This document shows, piece after piece, positions 24,913-33,725 of a stretch of DNA of 36,418 nt (position 1 is its first letter; the number at the start of each line of letters is the position of its first letter). Where the stretch lies: NCBI RefSeq assembly GCF_016082275.1, contig NZ_MOWM01000068.1, positions 1-36,418 of the forward strand, read 5' to 3'. Both the position numbers and the translations under genes were made by a program. The notes beneath the pieces are model-generated. The model saw nothing but the letters and a program-made list of their open reading frames with translations, was not told the DNA's origin and made no database searches. The stretch is from Variovorax sp. E3 (lineage in GTDB: Bacteria; Pseudomonadota; Gammaproteobacteria; Burkholderiales; Burkholderiaceae_C).

Positions 24913-26612
24913 GCACGAACAACACACACACCGCCCCGCACACCACGGTCTACACCGCCCGCAAGATCATCACCATGAACCCCATGCAGCCGCACGCCAC
25001 CCACGTAGCGGTGCGCGAAGGCCGCGTGCTCGCGGTGGGCGCGCTCGCGGACATGCAGGCCTGGGGCGCCTTCACGCTCGACGAGCGCTTTGCCGCCAAG
25101 GTGCTGATGCCCGGCCTGGTCGAAGGCCACTGCCACCTGAAGGAAGGCAGCATGTGGGACTGGACGTACCTCGGCTGGTTCGACCGCCGCGACCCCGACG
25201 GCAAAGTGTGGAGCGGCCTGCGCTCGATGGACGAAGTGGTCGCGCGCCTGTCGCAGGTGGCCGCGCGCATGACGGCCGACGGCGTGCCCGACACCGAGCC
25301 TTTGATTGCCTGGGGGTTCGACCCCATCTACTTCGGCGGCGAGCGCATGACGGTGCGCCACGTCGACCGCGCGAGCACCACGCGCCCCGTCGTCATCGGC
25401 CATGCCAACGGCCACCTGATGAACGTCAACAGCGCCATGCTGCGCATTGCCGAGATCACGCGCGACAACGAGGTCGAGGGCGTGGTCAAGTTCGCCGAAG
25501 GCCCCGACGAAGGCGAGCCCACCGGCGAACTGCAGGAGCCGGCCGCCATGTTCCTGGTGCTGCGCAAGGTCGGCAACGCCGGCCTGCTGGCGCCGATGAC
25601 CGAGGCGGGCATTCGCTCGTTCGCCAAGCTGGCCTGCCTGCAGGGCGTGACCACCGCGACCGACCTCGTCAACAAGCTCGGCGCCGACGACTGCGGCGTG
25701 CTCGAGAAGGTGACGCAGGACGAGGGCTTCGGCGTGCGCATCCTGCCCGCGTTCCAGGCCTTTCACGGCACGCACGGCGCGGCGCAGGGCGCGGAACATG
25801 TAAAGAGCCTGCTGCCACGCAACACCGACCGCCTGCGCTACGGCCTGGTGAAGATGATGCTGGACGGCTCGATCCAGGGCTTCTCGGCGCGGCTGCGCTG
25901 GCCGGGGCATTTCAACGGCGCGCCCAACGGCATCTGGGTGACGGCGCCCGCGCAGTACGAAGCCGACTTCGAGACCTACCACCGCGCCGGCCTCACCATT
26001 CACACGCACACCAACGGCGACGAGGCCAGCGAGGTGGCCATCGACGCCATCGGCCGCGTGCTCACGCGCGCGCCGCGCCCTGACCACCGCCACACGCTGC
26101 AGCACGGCCAGATGATCGACGCGCCGCTGTTCCGCCGCATGGCGTCGCTGGGCCTGTGCGCCAACCTGTTCGCCAACCACATCTGGTACTGGGGCGACCA
26201 GCACTACGAGATGACCATGGGCCCCGACCGCGCCAACCGGCTCGACGCCTGCGGCAGCGCGCTGGCCGCGGGCGTGCCGCTGGCCATTCACTCCGACGCG
26301 CCGGTGACGCCGCTCGGCCCGCTGTTCACCGCGTGGTGCGCCGTGAACCGCGTCACGCCCAAGGGCCGCCTGCTGGGCGAGGCCGAGCGCATCACGGTGG
26401 CGCAGGCGCTGCGCGCCGTCACGCTCGGCGCGGCGTGGACGCTCAAGCTCGACGGCGAGATCGGCAGCATCGAATGCGGCAAGCGCGCCGACTTCTGCGT
26501 GCTCGAAGACGACCCGCTCGAGATGGACCCGATGGCGCTGAAGGACGCGCGCGTGTGGGGCACGGTGCTGTCGGGCCGCGTGTTCCAGGCGCAGCGGGGA
26601 CAGGGCGCGTGA
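24909..26612 (+). CDS. Metal-dependent amidohydrolase, YtcJ-like (Amidohydro_3)
   Basis: 567 residues with the complete active-site set of the family: HxH in VEGHCHLKEG (His74, His76), a candidate carboxylated lysine in YGLVKMMLDGSIQG (Lys314), histidines in IHTHTNGD (~364-366) and HTLQHGQM (~394-398), and the catalytic aspartate in AIHSDAPVTP (Asp462). YtcJ-like enzymes, including N-substituted formamide deformylase, hydrolyse amide bonds with one or two zinc ions. There is no signal peptide, so it acts in the cytoplasm after import. It is joined by 4-bp overlaps to the ATPase gene before and the CobW-type GTPase gene after. I infer that it hydrolyses the imported compound. Deformylase activity is possible but not decided by sequence. 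Confidence 0.91.
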   Translation: MSTNNTHTAPHTTVYTARKIITMNPMQPHATHVAVREGRVLAVGALADMQAWGAFTLDERFAAKVLMPGLVEGHCHLKEGSMWDWTYLGWFDRRDPDGKVWSGLRSMDEVVARLSQVAARMTADGVPDTEPLIAWGFDPIYFGGERMTVRHVDRASTTRPVVIGHANGHLMNVNSAMLRIAEITRDNEVEGVVKFAEGPDEGEPTGELQEPAAMFLVLRKVGNAGLLAPMTEAGIRSFAKLACLQGVTTATDLVNKLGADDCGVLEKVTQDEGFGVRILPAFQAFHGTHGAAQGAEHVKSLLPRNTDRLRYGLVKMMLDGSIQGFSARLRWPGHFNGAPNGIWVTAPAQYEADFETYHRAGLTIHTHTNGDEASEVAIDAIGRVLTRAPRPDHRHTLQHGQMIDAPLFRRMASLGLCANLFANHIWYWGDQHYEMTMGPDRANRLDACGSALAAGVPLAIHSDAPVTPLGPLFTAWCAVNRVTPKGRLLGEAERITVAQALRAVTLGAAWTLKLDGEIGSIECGKRADFCVLEDDPLEMDPMALKDARVWGTVLSGRVFQAQRGQGA

Positions 26613-27573
26613 CGCTGGAGAAAAAGCGCCTGCCGCTCACCGTCATCGGCGGCTTCCTGGGCGCGGGCAAGACCACGCTGCTCAACCGCTGGCTGCGCGA
26701 GGCGAACGGGCTGCGCATGGCGGTGCTGGTGAACGACTTCGGCGCGCTCAACATCGACGCGACCTGATCGCGGCCACGCACGGCGACACCACCGCGTTGA
26801 CCAACGGCTGCGTGTGCTGCCAGATCGGCGACGACCTGGGCCGTGCGCTGGTGGACGTGATCGAGGCGCAGACGCCGTTCGACGCGGTGGTGATCGAGGC
26901 CAGCGGCGTGTCCGACCCGTGGCGCATCGCGCAGATCGGCATGGCCGCGCCGGAGCTGAGCCTGGAAGGCGTGATCGTGCTGGTCGATGCGAGCGCGGCG
27001 GCGCGGCAGGCCGGCGACCCGCTGCTGGCGGACACGCTGGCGCGGCAGGTGAAGTCGGCGGACCTCGTGGTGGTGAACAAGGCGGACATCGCGCCCGCCG
27101 AGGCGCTGGCGGCGGCGAAGGCCTGGGTCGACGCGACCGCGCCGGGCACGCCGTGCATCGAGACCGTGGAGGCAGCGGTGCCGCCGGCGTTGCTGGCGGG
27201 GGTGCCGCATGCGGCGATCGATGCGTCGCATGCCTGCGGACCTGATTGCCACGACCATCACCATGGTCACGGCGAGCCCGACCACGGCGCGCTGTTCCAG
27301 ACCTGGAGCGCGCAGCCCGATGCGGTGATTCCGGCCGCCACGCTGCGCGCGCGGCTGCGCGACATGCCGCCCGGCGTGCTGCGCCTGAAGGGCCTGCTGC
27401 GCACCGGACGCGGCGACGCGGGCAACGAATGGTCGGAGGTGCAGTTCGCCGGCCGTCACGGCACGCTGCGCAAGGCTTTGCCGCCGGCAGGGGACGCGGG
27501 CGCCGCCGTCGTCGCCATCGGCCTGCGCGGCCAATTGCCTGAAGATGCGCTGAAGGCCTTCCTCGCGCCCTGA
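26609..27573 (+). pseudogene. CobW/G3E-family GTPase metallochaperone, frameshifted
   Basis: The GTG start overlaps the amidohydrolase stop. The first ~51 codons read GGFLGAGKTTLLNRW (Walker A) and VNDFGALNID, then hit a stop at 26765. The family continues in the next frame from about 26761 as DLIAATHGDTTALTNGCVCC (the CxCC metal site), then NKAD (guanine specificity), a His-rich segment (HDHHHGHGEPDH) and the CobW C-terminal domain (VLRLKGLLRTG, WSEVQFAGRHGTLR). Restoring one G near 26759-26762 (GCGGACCTG instead of GCGACCTG) rebuilds a full-length protein of ~320 residues. This is either a sequencing error or a recent inactivation. The family delivers zinc or other metals to client enzymes; the adjacent amidohydrolase is the obvious client. 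Confidence 0.85.
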
Positions 27574-27637
27574 ACCAAGTCATGTTGCAATCGCAGGCTT
27601 TCACGTTTCATTTCTTCAACGTGCAGGCTGCAGACGC

Positions 27638-28114
27638 ATGACGACCACCTCCCCCTCTTCTTCTCTCGTGATCCGCCCTCCGGTGCCGGAAGACTACGCG
27701 GCATGGAAGCCGCTCTGGGACGGCTACAACGCCTTCTACGGACGCGAAGGCCCGACGGCCCTGGCCGACGAGATCACGCAGACCACGTGGCGGCGCTTCT
27801 TCGATGCCTACGAACCGGTGCATGCGCTGGTCGCGGAGCGCGACGGGCAACTGGTGGGGCTGACGCACTACCTGTTCCACCGCAGCACCAACCGCATCGA
27901 GCCGACCTGCTACCTGCAGGACCTTTTCACGCTGCAGTCGGAGCGCGGCAAGGGCGTCGGCCGCCAACTGATCCACGGCGTGTACGACCGCGTGAAGCAG
28001 GCCGGCGGGCACCGCGTGTACTGGCAGACGCATGTGACCAACACGGCGGGCCGCACGCTCTACGACAAGGTCGCGACGCACGACGGGTTCATCGTCTACG
28101 GCACGCTGGTCTGA
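27638..28114 (+). CDS. GNAT family N-acetyltransferase
   Basis: 158 residues, a single GNAT domain. LVIRPPVPEDYAAWKPLWDG is the usual N-terminal strand-helix, and the acetyl-CoA pyrophosphate loop is RGKGVGR (residues 103-109). LYDKVATHDGFIVYGTLV is the C-terminal strand. The 64-bp gap after the CobW gene has no strong ribosome binding site or terminator, so it may be cotranscribed with the operon or independent. The acceptor is unknown. Confidence 0.9.
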   Translation: MTTTSPSSSLVIRPPVPEDYAAWKPLWDGYNAFYGREGPTALADEITQTTWRRFFDAYEPVHALVAERDGQLVGLTHYLFHRSTNRIEPTCYLQDLFTLQSERGKGVGRQLIHGVYDRVKQAGGHRVYWQTHVTNTAGRTLYDKVATHDGFIVYGTLV

Positions 28115-28134
28115 ATTCTTCGGTGCTTGCTTGA

Positions 28135-28482
28135 TCAGTACTTGATGGTGACCCCGGCCTTCACGCCGTTGTTGGCCTTGCCGTCCGACGACACACCGCC
28201 CGTGAGCGACACGTTGCCGCCCGTGCTCGCGCCCAGCGAATAGGTGGGCCGGGGCGTCGAGGTGTCGGAGCCGACATACGCGCCGCTGCCGTCGGGCCGC
28301 TCGACGCCCACCGTCCCGCCCGTGGTGTAGGCGGACTTTTCTGTGGGGTTGACGTTGGGCGCCACGTACACGGTGCCCTTGTCGTCGCTGTCGACAGGCA
28401 CCTTGACGGGCTCGGCGGTTGCGGTGGCGGCGGCTGCAAACAACGCGGCCACGCCGACGCACGCAAGAATCGATTTGCTCAT
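28135..28482 (-). CDS. Small secreted hypothetical protein
   Basis: 115 residues. MSKSILACVGVAALFAAAAT ... TAEP is a clear Sec signal peptide. The mature ~92 residues are rich in Gly, Ser, Thr and Val, with VYVAPNVNPTEKSAYTTGGT, GAYVGSDTSTPRPTYSLGAS and a C-terminal VKAGVTIKY ending in an aromatic residue. Alternating polar and hydrophobic residues suggest beta-strands, possibly a small outer-membrane or periplasmic beta protein. The start is ATG 28482; a longer open frame to 28761 lacks signal character. It is divergent from the TPR gene. I recognise no family. Confidence 0.7.
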   Translation of the reverse strand: MSKSILACVGVAALFAAAATATAEPVKVPVDSDDKGTVYVAPNVNPTEKSAYTTGGTVGVERPDGSGAYVGSDTSTPRPTYSLGASTGGNVSLTGGVSSDGKANNGVKAGVTIKY

Positions 28483-28611
28483 GGGCCCATGCTCGCGGCT
28501 GCGCAGCGCGGGGCCTGTAGGACGAGGCCAAAGACGGCGGCCGGAAATGTAGGCGCGTGTTTCAGGAAGAACCAGACGGAGGTGGGGAGATTCATCGGCA
28601 GATCTGCAACC

Positions 28612-28640
28612 TTGAATATCAAAGTCTATGCTTTGATAAT
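28612..28640 (+). promoter_or_regulatory. Sigma-70 promoter with a perfect palindrome between its boxes
   Basis: TTGAAT (28612-28617), 17 bp, then GATAAT (28635-28640) form a good sigma-70 promoter 21 bp before the TPR gene start. A perfect inverted repeat TATCAAAG-N6-CTTTGATA (28617-28624 with 28631-28638) fills the spacer and overlaps the -10 box, which is the usual place for a repressor operator. Confidence 0.6.
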
Positions 28641-28660
28641 AGACACAAGGGCCGCATGCC

Positions 28661-29041
28661 ATGACCACCCCGCCGATGAAATCTTCCGCTGTCGCCGGTC
28701 CTTCGCCCGAAGCGCTCGAACGCATGCTGGCTGCCGGCCGCGACGGCGCCTTGCTGCGCATGAGCCTTGCGCTCGCCTACCACCGCAAGGAAGACGCGCA
28801 GACCGCGCTCATGCACGTCGGCAAGGCGGTGGAACTGGACCCCGACTTCACCGCGGCCCATCGCCTGCAAGGCTTGATCGCACTGGGCCTGGGCGACAAC
28901 ACGATGGCCGAGGCGGCGTTCGCGAAAGCGCTCGAAGTGGCGCAGCGCCGTGGCGAGCTTCAGCTGGTGAAGGAACTGACCGTGCGCCTGCGTCGGCTCC
29001 GCCCCGCCGCGCCGCCCGCTACAGCTCGCCCAACGGAATGA
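28661..29041 (+). CDS. Small TPR-repeat protein
   Basis: 126 residues, about two to three TPR helices pairs: ALLRMSLALAYHRKEDAQTA, LMHVGKAVELDPDFTAAHRL and DNTMAEAAFAKALEVAQRRG fit the TPR consensus (A-x-x-x-x-x-x-A...P). The C-terminus (RRLRPAAPPATARPTE) is Arg/Pro-rich and overlaps the end of the convergent phospholipase gene by 23 bp. No signal peptide. TPR proteins mediate protein-protein contacts; the partner is unknown. It is driven by the palindrome-containing promoter just upstream. Confidence 0.82.
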   Translation: MTTPPMKSSAVAGPSPEALERMLAAGRDGALLRMSLALAYHRKEDAQTALMHVGKAVELDPDFTAAHRLQGLIALGLGDNTMAEAAFAKALEVAQRRGELQLVKELTVRLRRLRPAAPPATARPTE

Positions 29042-30659
29042 AGGGCGCGACCAGCCGCAGCTTGAAGCGCTGCCACGCGGTGGTCTCGGGCGGCACGTCG
29101 TAGGCCGTTTCCTTGCCGTCGCCGTCTTGCTCGACCCACTCCACATTGCGCCCCGGCGCATCGAGCCGCAGGCGGTAGGAGCTGCCCGCGTCCGCGAAGC
29201 TCTCGAGTTGCAGCGCCATTTCGGGGCTGTCGATGATCAGGCCCAGCTCGGTGTTGAGCCGGGCCGAGCGCGGGTCGAGGTTCATCGATCCGAGAAACAC
29301 CTGCTTGTGGTCGACGATGCCGTTCTTCATGTGCAGCGCGCCCGTGCGGTGGCCGAAGATGCCCAGCTTGCCGCGCTTCACGCTCAAGGTCGGGCTCAGT
29401 TCGTAGATGGTCACGCCCGCCTGCAGCAACTGGTGGATGTGCGGCCAGTAGCCCACGTACACCCAGGGTTCGTCGGTGGAGGCCAGCGAGTTGGTGAGCA
29501 GCTCCACGCTCACGCCAGCCTCCTGTGCCTGCGCGAGGCTGGCCACCGAGGCATCGGAAGGCACGAAGTACGGCGACACCATCTTGATGTTCTTGCGCGC
29601 GGTTCTGAACCACTGGATCACGCCTTCGGTCACCGTGCCCTTGATCGAGTTCTCGCGCTCGTTCAGGCCCTCGGTCTTGGTGAGCGGGTCGAACAGCACG
29701 CGCGCGTCGGCCCACAGCAGCGGGCTCAGTTGGCGCTCGGCCAGCTCGAAGGGCAGGTTCAGCATGGGCACCATGTCCAGCGGCACGCGGTCGGGCTCGC
29801 CTTCGAGCGCGTTCGCGATCTTGCCGTCCAGCGGAATGCGCGGCGCCTGGGGCGGCTTGGCGGCGGCCGTGCGCGTGTCGAAGTCTTGCCGCAGCTGCGC
29901 CGTCGTCAGCGCGCTGTGGGCGATGCGGCCCAGCGGGTAGACCACCTCGCTGTTCCAGTAGTGGTCGAACGCGTCGGACAGCTTGCGCACCACCGGCCCG
30001 GCCGCGAAGACGTCCATGTCGACGAAGTTGCTGCCCGCCGCATTCATCACGTACTCGTCCGCCATGTTGCGCCCGCCCGCGACGGCGGCCACGTTGTCGG
30101 CCAGGAACAGCTTGTTGTGCATGCGCCGGTTGATGCGATCGAAGTCCAGGCCCGAGCTGATGAAGCGCGTGAGGTCGCTGCCGCGCCCCGCGGGGAACGG
30201 GTTGAACAGGCGCACCTGCACGTTCGGGTAGCTGGCCAGCGCCAGCAGCAGGTCGTCTTCGCCCGTGGTGTAGAGGTCGTCGACCAGCAGCCGCACGCGC
30301 ACGCCGCGCAACGCGGCGTCGCGCAGCTCGCGCATCAGTGCGCGGCCGGTGTTGTCGCCGGCCAGCAGGTAGTACTGCACGTCGAGGCTGCGCGTGGCGA
30401 GCCTGGCCAGTTCCACGCGGGTAGCGAAGGAGGTGGGGCCGTAGGGCAGCAGGCGAAAGCCCGAGCGGGCGTCCGGGGGCAGCACCTTTTGCGTGAGTGC
30501 GTTCAGCGGCGTGCCGGCGTAGTCGGTGACGGCGCTCACGGGTGTCTGCGGCACCGGGGCCGGCAGGCTGGCGCAGCCGCTCATCGTCAACACCGACAAG
30601 AGGCCCATGGCCAGCGCGGCGAACAGCGAACGCCATGCGGCCCCACATGCAGTCATCAT
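29019..30659 (-). CDS. Phospholipase D family lipoprotein, cardiolipin synthase C-like
   Basis: 546 residues with two intact HKD motifs: HNKLFLADN ... GGRN (His181, Lys183, Asp188) and HMKNGIVDHKQVFLGSMN (His443, Lys445, Asp450). The N-terminal lipobox TMSGC (Cys29) predicts membrane tethering. FRLLPYGPTSFATRVELAR and SLDVQYYLLAGDNTGRALM are typical of the ClsC/YmdC branch, which makes cardiolipin from phosphatidylglycerol and phosphatidylethanolamine. The start at 30659 (ATGATG) has GGGAG upstream; the frame is open further but without signal character. E. coli ClsC works with a partner (YmdB) not seen here. Confidence 0.88.
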   Translation of the reverse strand: MMTACGAAWRSLFAALAMGLLSVLTMSGCASLPAPVPQTPVSAVTDYAGTPLNALTQKVLPPDARSGFRLLPYGPTSFATRVELARLATRSLDVQYYLLAGDNTGRALMRELRDAALRGVRVRLLVDDLYTTGEDDLLLALASYPNVQVRLFNPFPAGRGSDLTRFISSGLDFDRINRRMHNKLFLADNVAAVAGGRNMADEYVMNAAGSNFVDMDVFAAGPVVRKLSDAFDHYWNSEVVYPLGRIAHSALTTAQLRQDFDTRTAAAKPPQAPRIPLDGKIANALEGEPDRVPLDMVPMLNLPFELAERQLSPLLWADARVLFDPLTKTEGLNERENSIKGTVTEGVIQWFRTARKNIKMVSPYFVPSDASVASLAQAQEAGVSVELLTNSLASTDEPWVYVGYWPHIHQLLQAGVTIYELSPTLSVKRGKLGIFGHRTGALHMKNGIVDHKQVFLGSMNLDPRSARLNTELGLIIDSPEMALQLESFADAGSSYRLRLDAPGRNVEWVEQDGDGKETAYDVPPETTAWQRFKLRLVAPFIPLGEL

Positions 30660-30768
30660 TTCTTGTAGCTCCCGGCACGGTTGACGCCCGAGAGTATTCA
30701 GGCTGCAACAAGACCTTGCAAGCGCGGTGAATCCGGGCCGGCTGGGCAAACGCTGCAATACTTGCCGA

Positions 30769-30784
30769 GCGCCCTCCAGGGCGC
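30769..30784. repeat. Inverted repeat upstream of the glycosidase gene
   Basis: GCGCCCT-CC-AGGGCGC is a perfect 7-bp-arm inverted repeat ending 18 bp before the ATG at 30803. It could be an operator or leader hairpin. The rest of the 143-bp divergent gap shows no confident promoter. Confidence 0.35.
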
Positions 30785-30802
30785 CAGCCCCGGACACGAC
30801 CG

Positions 30803-31999
30803 ATGACGAGAACCCCGCACCACCTCGACGCCCCCACGCACGCGCTCATCGATGCCTGCGCGCAAGCCTCGCTCGCGCTGCTTGAAAGCAATCTGACAGC
30901 GCACGGCATCCTCGCCGCCAGCCGCACCGAAGCCGCCGTTGCGCGGCGCTACACGCGCATCTTCGGCCGCGACGCCGCCATCTGCGTGATGGCCATGTGC
31001 GGCAGCGGCGTGCCCGCGCTGGAGCAAGGCGCCGTGGCCAGCCTCGACGCGCTCGCTGCGCAGCAGGCGGCCAACGGACAGATTCCCAAGTACGTCGACC
31101 CCGAAGGCCAGGACGCCGACTTCTGGTATTTGGGCTGCATCGACGCCACCCTGTGGTGGCTGATTGCGGTGGACCATGTGCGCAGGCACGGCACCGTGGG
31201 CCCCACGCATTGGCAGGCCGAGGTCGAGCGCGCGATCCACTGGCTGCTGGCGCAGGAGCACCAGCACTTTCGGCTGCTGCAGCAGAACGAGGCCAGCGAC
31301 TGGGCCGACATCATGCCGCGCTCGGGCTATGTGCTGTACACCAACGCGCTGTGGTTCGACGTGAAGCGCCGCTTCGCGCTCGCGCATGCCGAAGAGACGC
31401 AGCACCACTTCAACCACCTGTTCAACCCGTTCCAGCGCGACCTGCCCGAGTACCACCGCGCGCGGCTGCTGCGGCACTACGCGCGGCGCGGACGGCGCGA
31501 CCCCGGCCTGTACCTGAGCTTTGTCAACCTCGCGGTGGTGGGCGACGAAGGCGACGTGTTCGGCAACGTGCTGGCCATACAGAGCGGGCTGGCCGACGCG
31601 GCAATGGCAAGCCGCATCGTGCAGACCATCGGCGCGGCGCATGCGTCGCAGCCCTACCCGGTGCGCGTGGTGCTGCACCCGCTGTCGCAGCAGCACGAGC
31701 TGTGGCGCGCGTACATGGGGCGGCATCAGCAGAACATCGTGCACCAGTACCACAACGGCGGCATCTGGCCCTTCGTCGGCGGGTTCTGGGTGATGGCGCT
31801 GGCGCGGCTGGGCCTGCAGGATCAGGCGTGGACCGAGCTCGGCCGGCTCGCGCAGGTGAACGCACTCGACGACTGGCGGTTCACGGAGTGGTTCCACGGA
31901 CGAACGCTCGCGCCGATGGGGATGGCGGGGCAGAGCTGGAATGCGGCGACGTTCTTGTTGGCGCAGCGGGCGTTGGCGGGGAGTGAGATGGCTTGGTGA
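30803..31999 (+). CDS. Six-hairpin glycosidase, GH100 invertase-like
   Basis: 398 residues. YTRIFGRDAAICVMAM, NGQIPKYVDPEGQDADFWYL followed by GCIDATLWWLIAV, and NEASDWADIMPRSGYVLYTN, with GGIWPFVGGFWVMALARLGL near the C-terminus, form the (alpha/alpha)6-barrel pattern of the neutral/alkaline invertase and amylo-glucosidase-like clan. The R-D in FGRD and the D-W-A-D acid motif mark the active site. No signal peptide, so it is cytoplasmic. Sucrose or another alpha-glucoside is the likely substrate; GH100 versus a related family is not certain. Confidence 0.8.
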   Translation: MTRTPHHLDAPTHALIDACAQASLALLESNLTAHGILAASRTEAAVARRYTRIFGRDAAICVMAMCGSGVPALEQGAVASLDALAAQQAANGQIPKYVDPEGQDADFWYLGCIDATLWWLIAVDHVRRHGTVGPTHWQAEVERAIHWLLAQEHQHFRLLQQNEASDWADIMPRSGYVLYTNALWFDVKRRFALAHAEETQHHFNHLFNPFQRDLPEYHRARLLRHYARRGRRDPGLYLSFVNLAVVGDEGDVFGNVLAIQSGLADAAMASRIVQTIGAAHASQPYPVRVVLHPLSQQHELWRAYMGRHQQNIVHQYHNGGIWPFVGGFWVMALARLGLQDQAWTELGRLAQVNALDDWRFTEWFHGRTLAPMGMAGQSWNAATFLLAQRALAGSEMAW

Positions 32000-32025
32000 G
32001 GTCGACGCCTTGCATTCGCCAAGGC

Positions 32026-33582
32026 CTACGCACCCTCCCGAACCCAACGCTTGGCCAGCGCTGCGCTTCGATGACGCAGGCGCTGCGAAAAATGCCGGGT
32101 CTCCGCGATCCGGCTGAGCATCTCGACAATTTCCTGATCGAGTTCAATGCCGTCCTCCAGCCATCCGACGGCAAGCCCGGCCCAATAGTCCATGGGCGAG
32201 TTCAGGCCAGCGAACAGCACGTCGCGCACGCTCGCCGCCCCCTCATAGTCGGCGGACGGTTTTTCCAGAAAGACGAGCAGAGGTCGAGGGTCCATTTGCA
32301 GGGCGGCACCGCTTTTTAAGATCTCGATCGCTGACCGCGAAGCCACGGAGGTCGTACCCCCTCGTTCTTGAGCCTCATCCCGCCACACCACCACCCGATT
32401 GCGGCCCTGCCGCTTGGCCTGATAAAGCGCCTCGTCGGCCCGCATGTACAGCAACTCGGGCGACAGCCGAGCCGCCGCCGTGGCGCGGTGATCGCGTTGC
32501 GCTGCCGGCAGCGTGTCGCCGCTGTCCGGCGTCAGCATCGCCAGGCCGACGGACACGGTCAGTGCAAACACCTCGTCGTCGGGCAACCGCACCGGGTTGC
32601 CGGCCACCGCATGGCAAAGGTAGTTGGCCACGCCGAGCGCGCCCGCCAGGTCTGTGTTCGGCAGCAGCACCGCGAACTCTTCGCCGCCCAGCCGAGCGAA
32701 CACGTCGGCCGACCGCAGGCGCGACTGCACGCGCCTTGCGAAGTCCTGCAGCACCACGTCGCCGCAGTGATGGCCGTGCAAATCGTTGACCCGCTTGAAG
32801 TGGTCCAGGTCCAGCAGCAGCAGGGCCAGCGGTTGCGCGCCGCGCTGGCTGCGCGCGACCTCGTGGTTGCGCAGGGGGTCGAAGCTGCGGCGGTTCAGGC
32901 ACCCCGTCAATGCATCGTGGCTGGCCAGGAACTCCATGCTCCTTGCCGTGCGTTCGAGGCAGGCCAACACAAAGCCCACGCCGCTGCCCAGCAAGGCAAG
33001 AAAAGCCAGCAGCACGACGATGCTCTGGCCCAGGCTGGACTGGAAGAAGCCCAGGTACTCCGACGGCATCAGGCCCGCCTGCACCGCGCGCGCCGCATGG
33101 GCCATGCTCAGCATCAGCATGGTCAACCCGACGGCGCGCATGGTGCTCTCGGCGTGCCACGCATGCCGAAACACATGCAGCGCCGGCGCACCGGCCAGCA
33201 GCATCATCACCGCCGAAAAAACCATCGAGCGGGTGCTGATCGGCCAGGCCAGCAGCACCGGCGTGGCCAGCACGCCCGCGACCACCAACCATGTCAGCCA
33301 GCGCGGCACGGCGCGCTTGCCCACGAACACGTAGACCGCCTGGTTGAAGTACAGCATGCCGCACAGCACCAGCGGATTGCCGACCAGGGCGGCCAGCCAT
33401 TCCGGCAGAAACAGCCGCGACAACAGGGCCGCCATGCCCCCGAGCAGGAACACGCAGCCCTTGGTCCACAGTGCCAGTGCGCGATCGGCCAGCAGGCGAC
33501 GACGCACGAGCACCAGTTGCCATGCGAACAACAGATAACCCAGCCCCAGCGGAAGCATCAGCGAGGGAACATCGAGTTGCAT
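32026..33582 (-). CDS. Membrane diguanylate cyclase (GGEEF) with C-terminal extension
   Basis: 518 residues. Residues ~5-210 contain about six to seven hydrophobic helices, an integral-membrane sensor of unrecognised type. The GGDEF domain spans ~215-400, with SHDALTGCLNRR, LLLLDLDHFKRVNDLHGHHC and the active-site LGGEEF (299-303). The inhibitory site RSAD (290-293) lies exactly five residues before it, so product inhibition by c-di-GMP is expected. A further ~118 residues (401-518) with SAIEILKSGAAL and YWAGLAVGWLEDG do not belong to GGDEF or EAL domains. It should make cyclic di-GMP in response to an unknown signal. Confidence 0.92.
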   Translation of the reverse strand: MQLDVPSLMLPLGLGYLLFAWQLVLVRRRLLADRALALWTKGCVFLLGGMAALLSRLFLPEWLAALVGNPLVLCGMLYFNQAVYVFVGKRAVPRWLTWLVVAGVLATPVLLAWPISTRSMVFSAVMMLLAGAPALHVFRHAWHAESTMRAVGLTMLMLSMAHAARAVQAGLMPSEYLGFFQSSLGQSIVVLLAFLALLGSGVGFVLACLERTARSMEFLASHDALTGCLNRRSFDPLRNHEVARSQRGAQPLALLLLDLDHFKRVNDLHGHHCGDVVLQDFARRVQSRLRSADVFARLGGEEFAVLLPNTDLAGALGVANYLCHAVAGNPVRLPDDEVFALTVSVGLAMLTPDSGDTLPAAQRDHRATAAARLSPELLYMRADEALYQAKRQGRNRVVVWRDEAQERGGTTSVASRSAIEILKSGAALQMDPRPLLVFLEKPSADYEGAASVRDVLFAGLNSPMDYWAGLAVGWLEDGIELDQEIVEMLSRIAETRHFSQRLRHRSAALAKRWVREGA

Positions 33583-33725
33583 GGGTGGCAGCGGCGGCAG
33601 GAGGCAAAAAAGAGCCGCATTCTAGGCAAGCGCTCCCTCGCCCGGCTTGCGACGCCACGCAGGCCCGCTTTAACATGGACACGAAACCCTGCATGACGAT
33701 CCTGCCAATACACAAGGACAACCCC

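Noticed and set aside
26740..26780. Programmed -1 frameshifting in the CobW-type gene
   Set aside because: There is no X-XXY-YYZ slippery heptamer and no clear downstream stem at the shift point; a simple one-base deletion explains it better.
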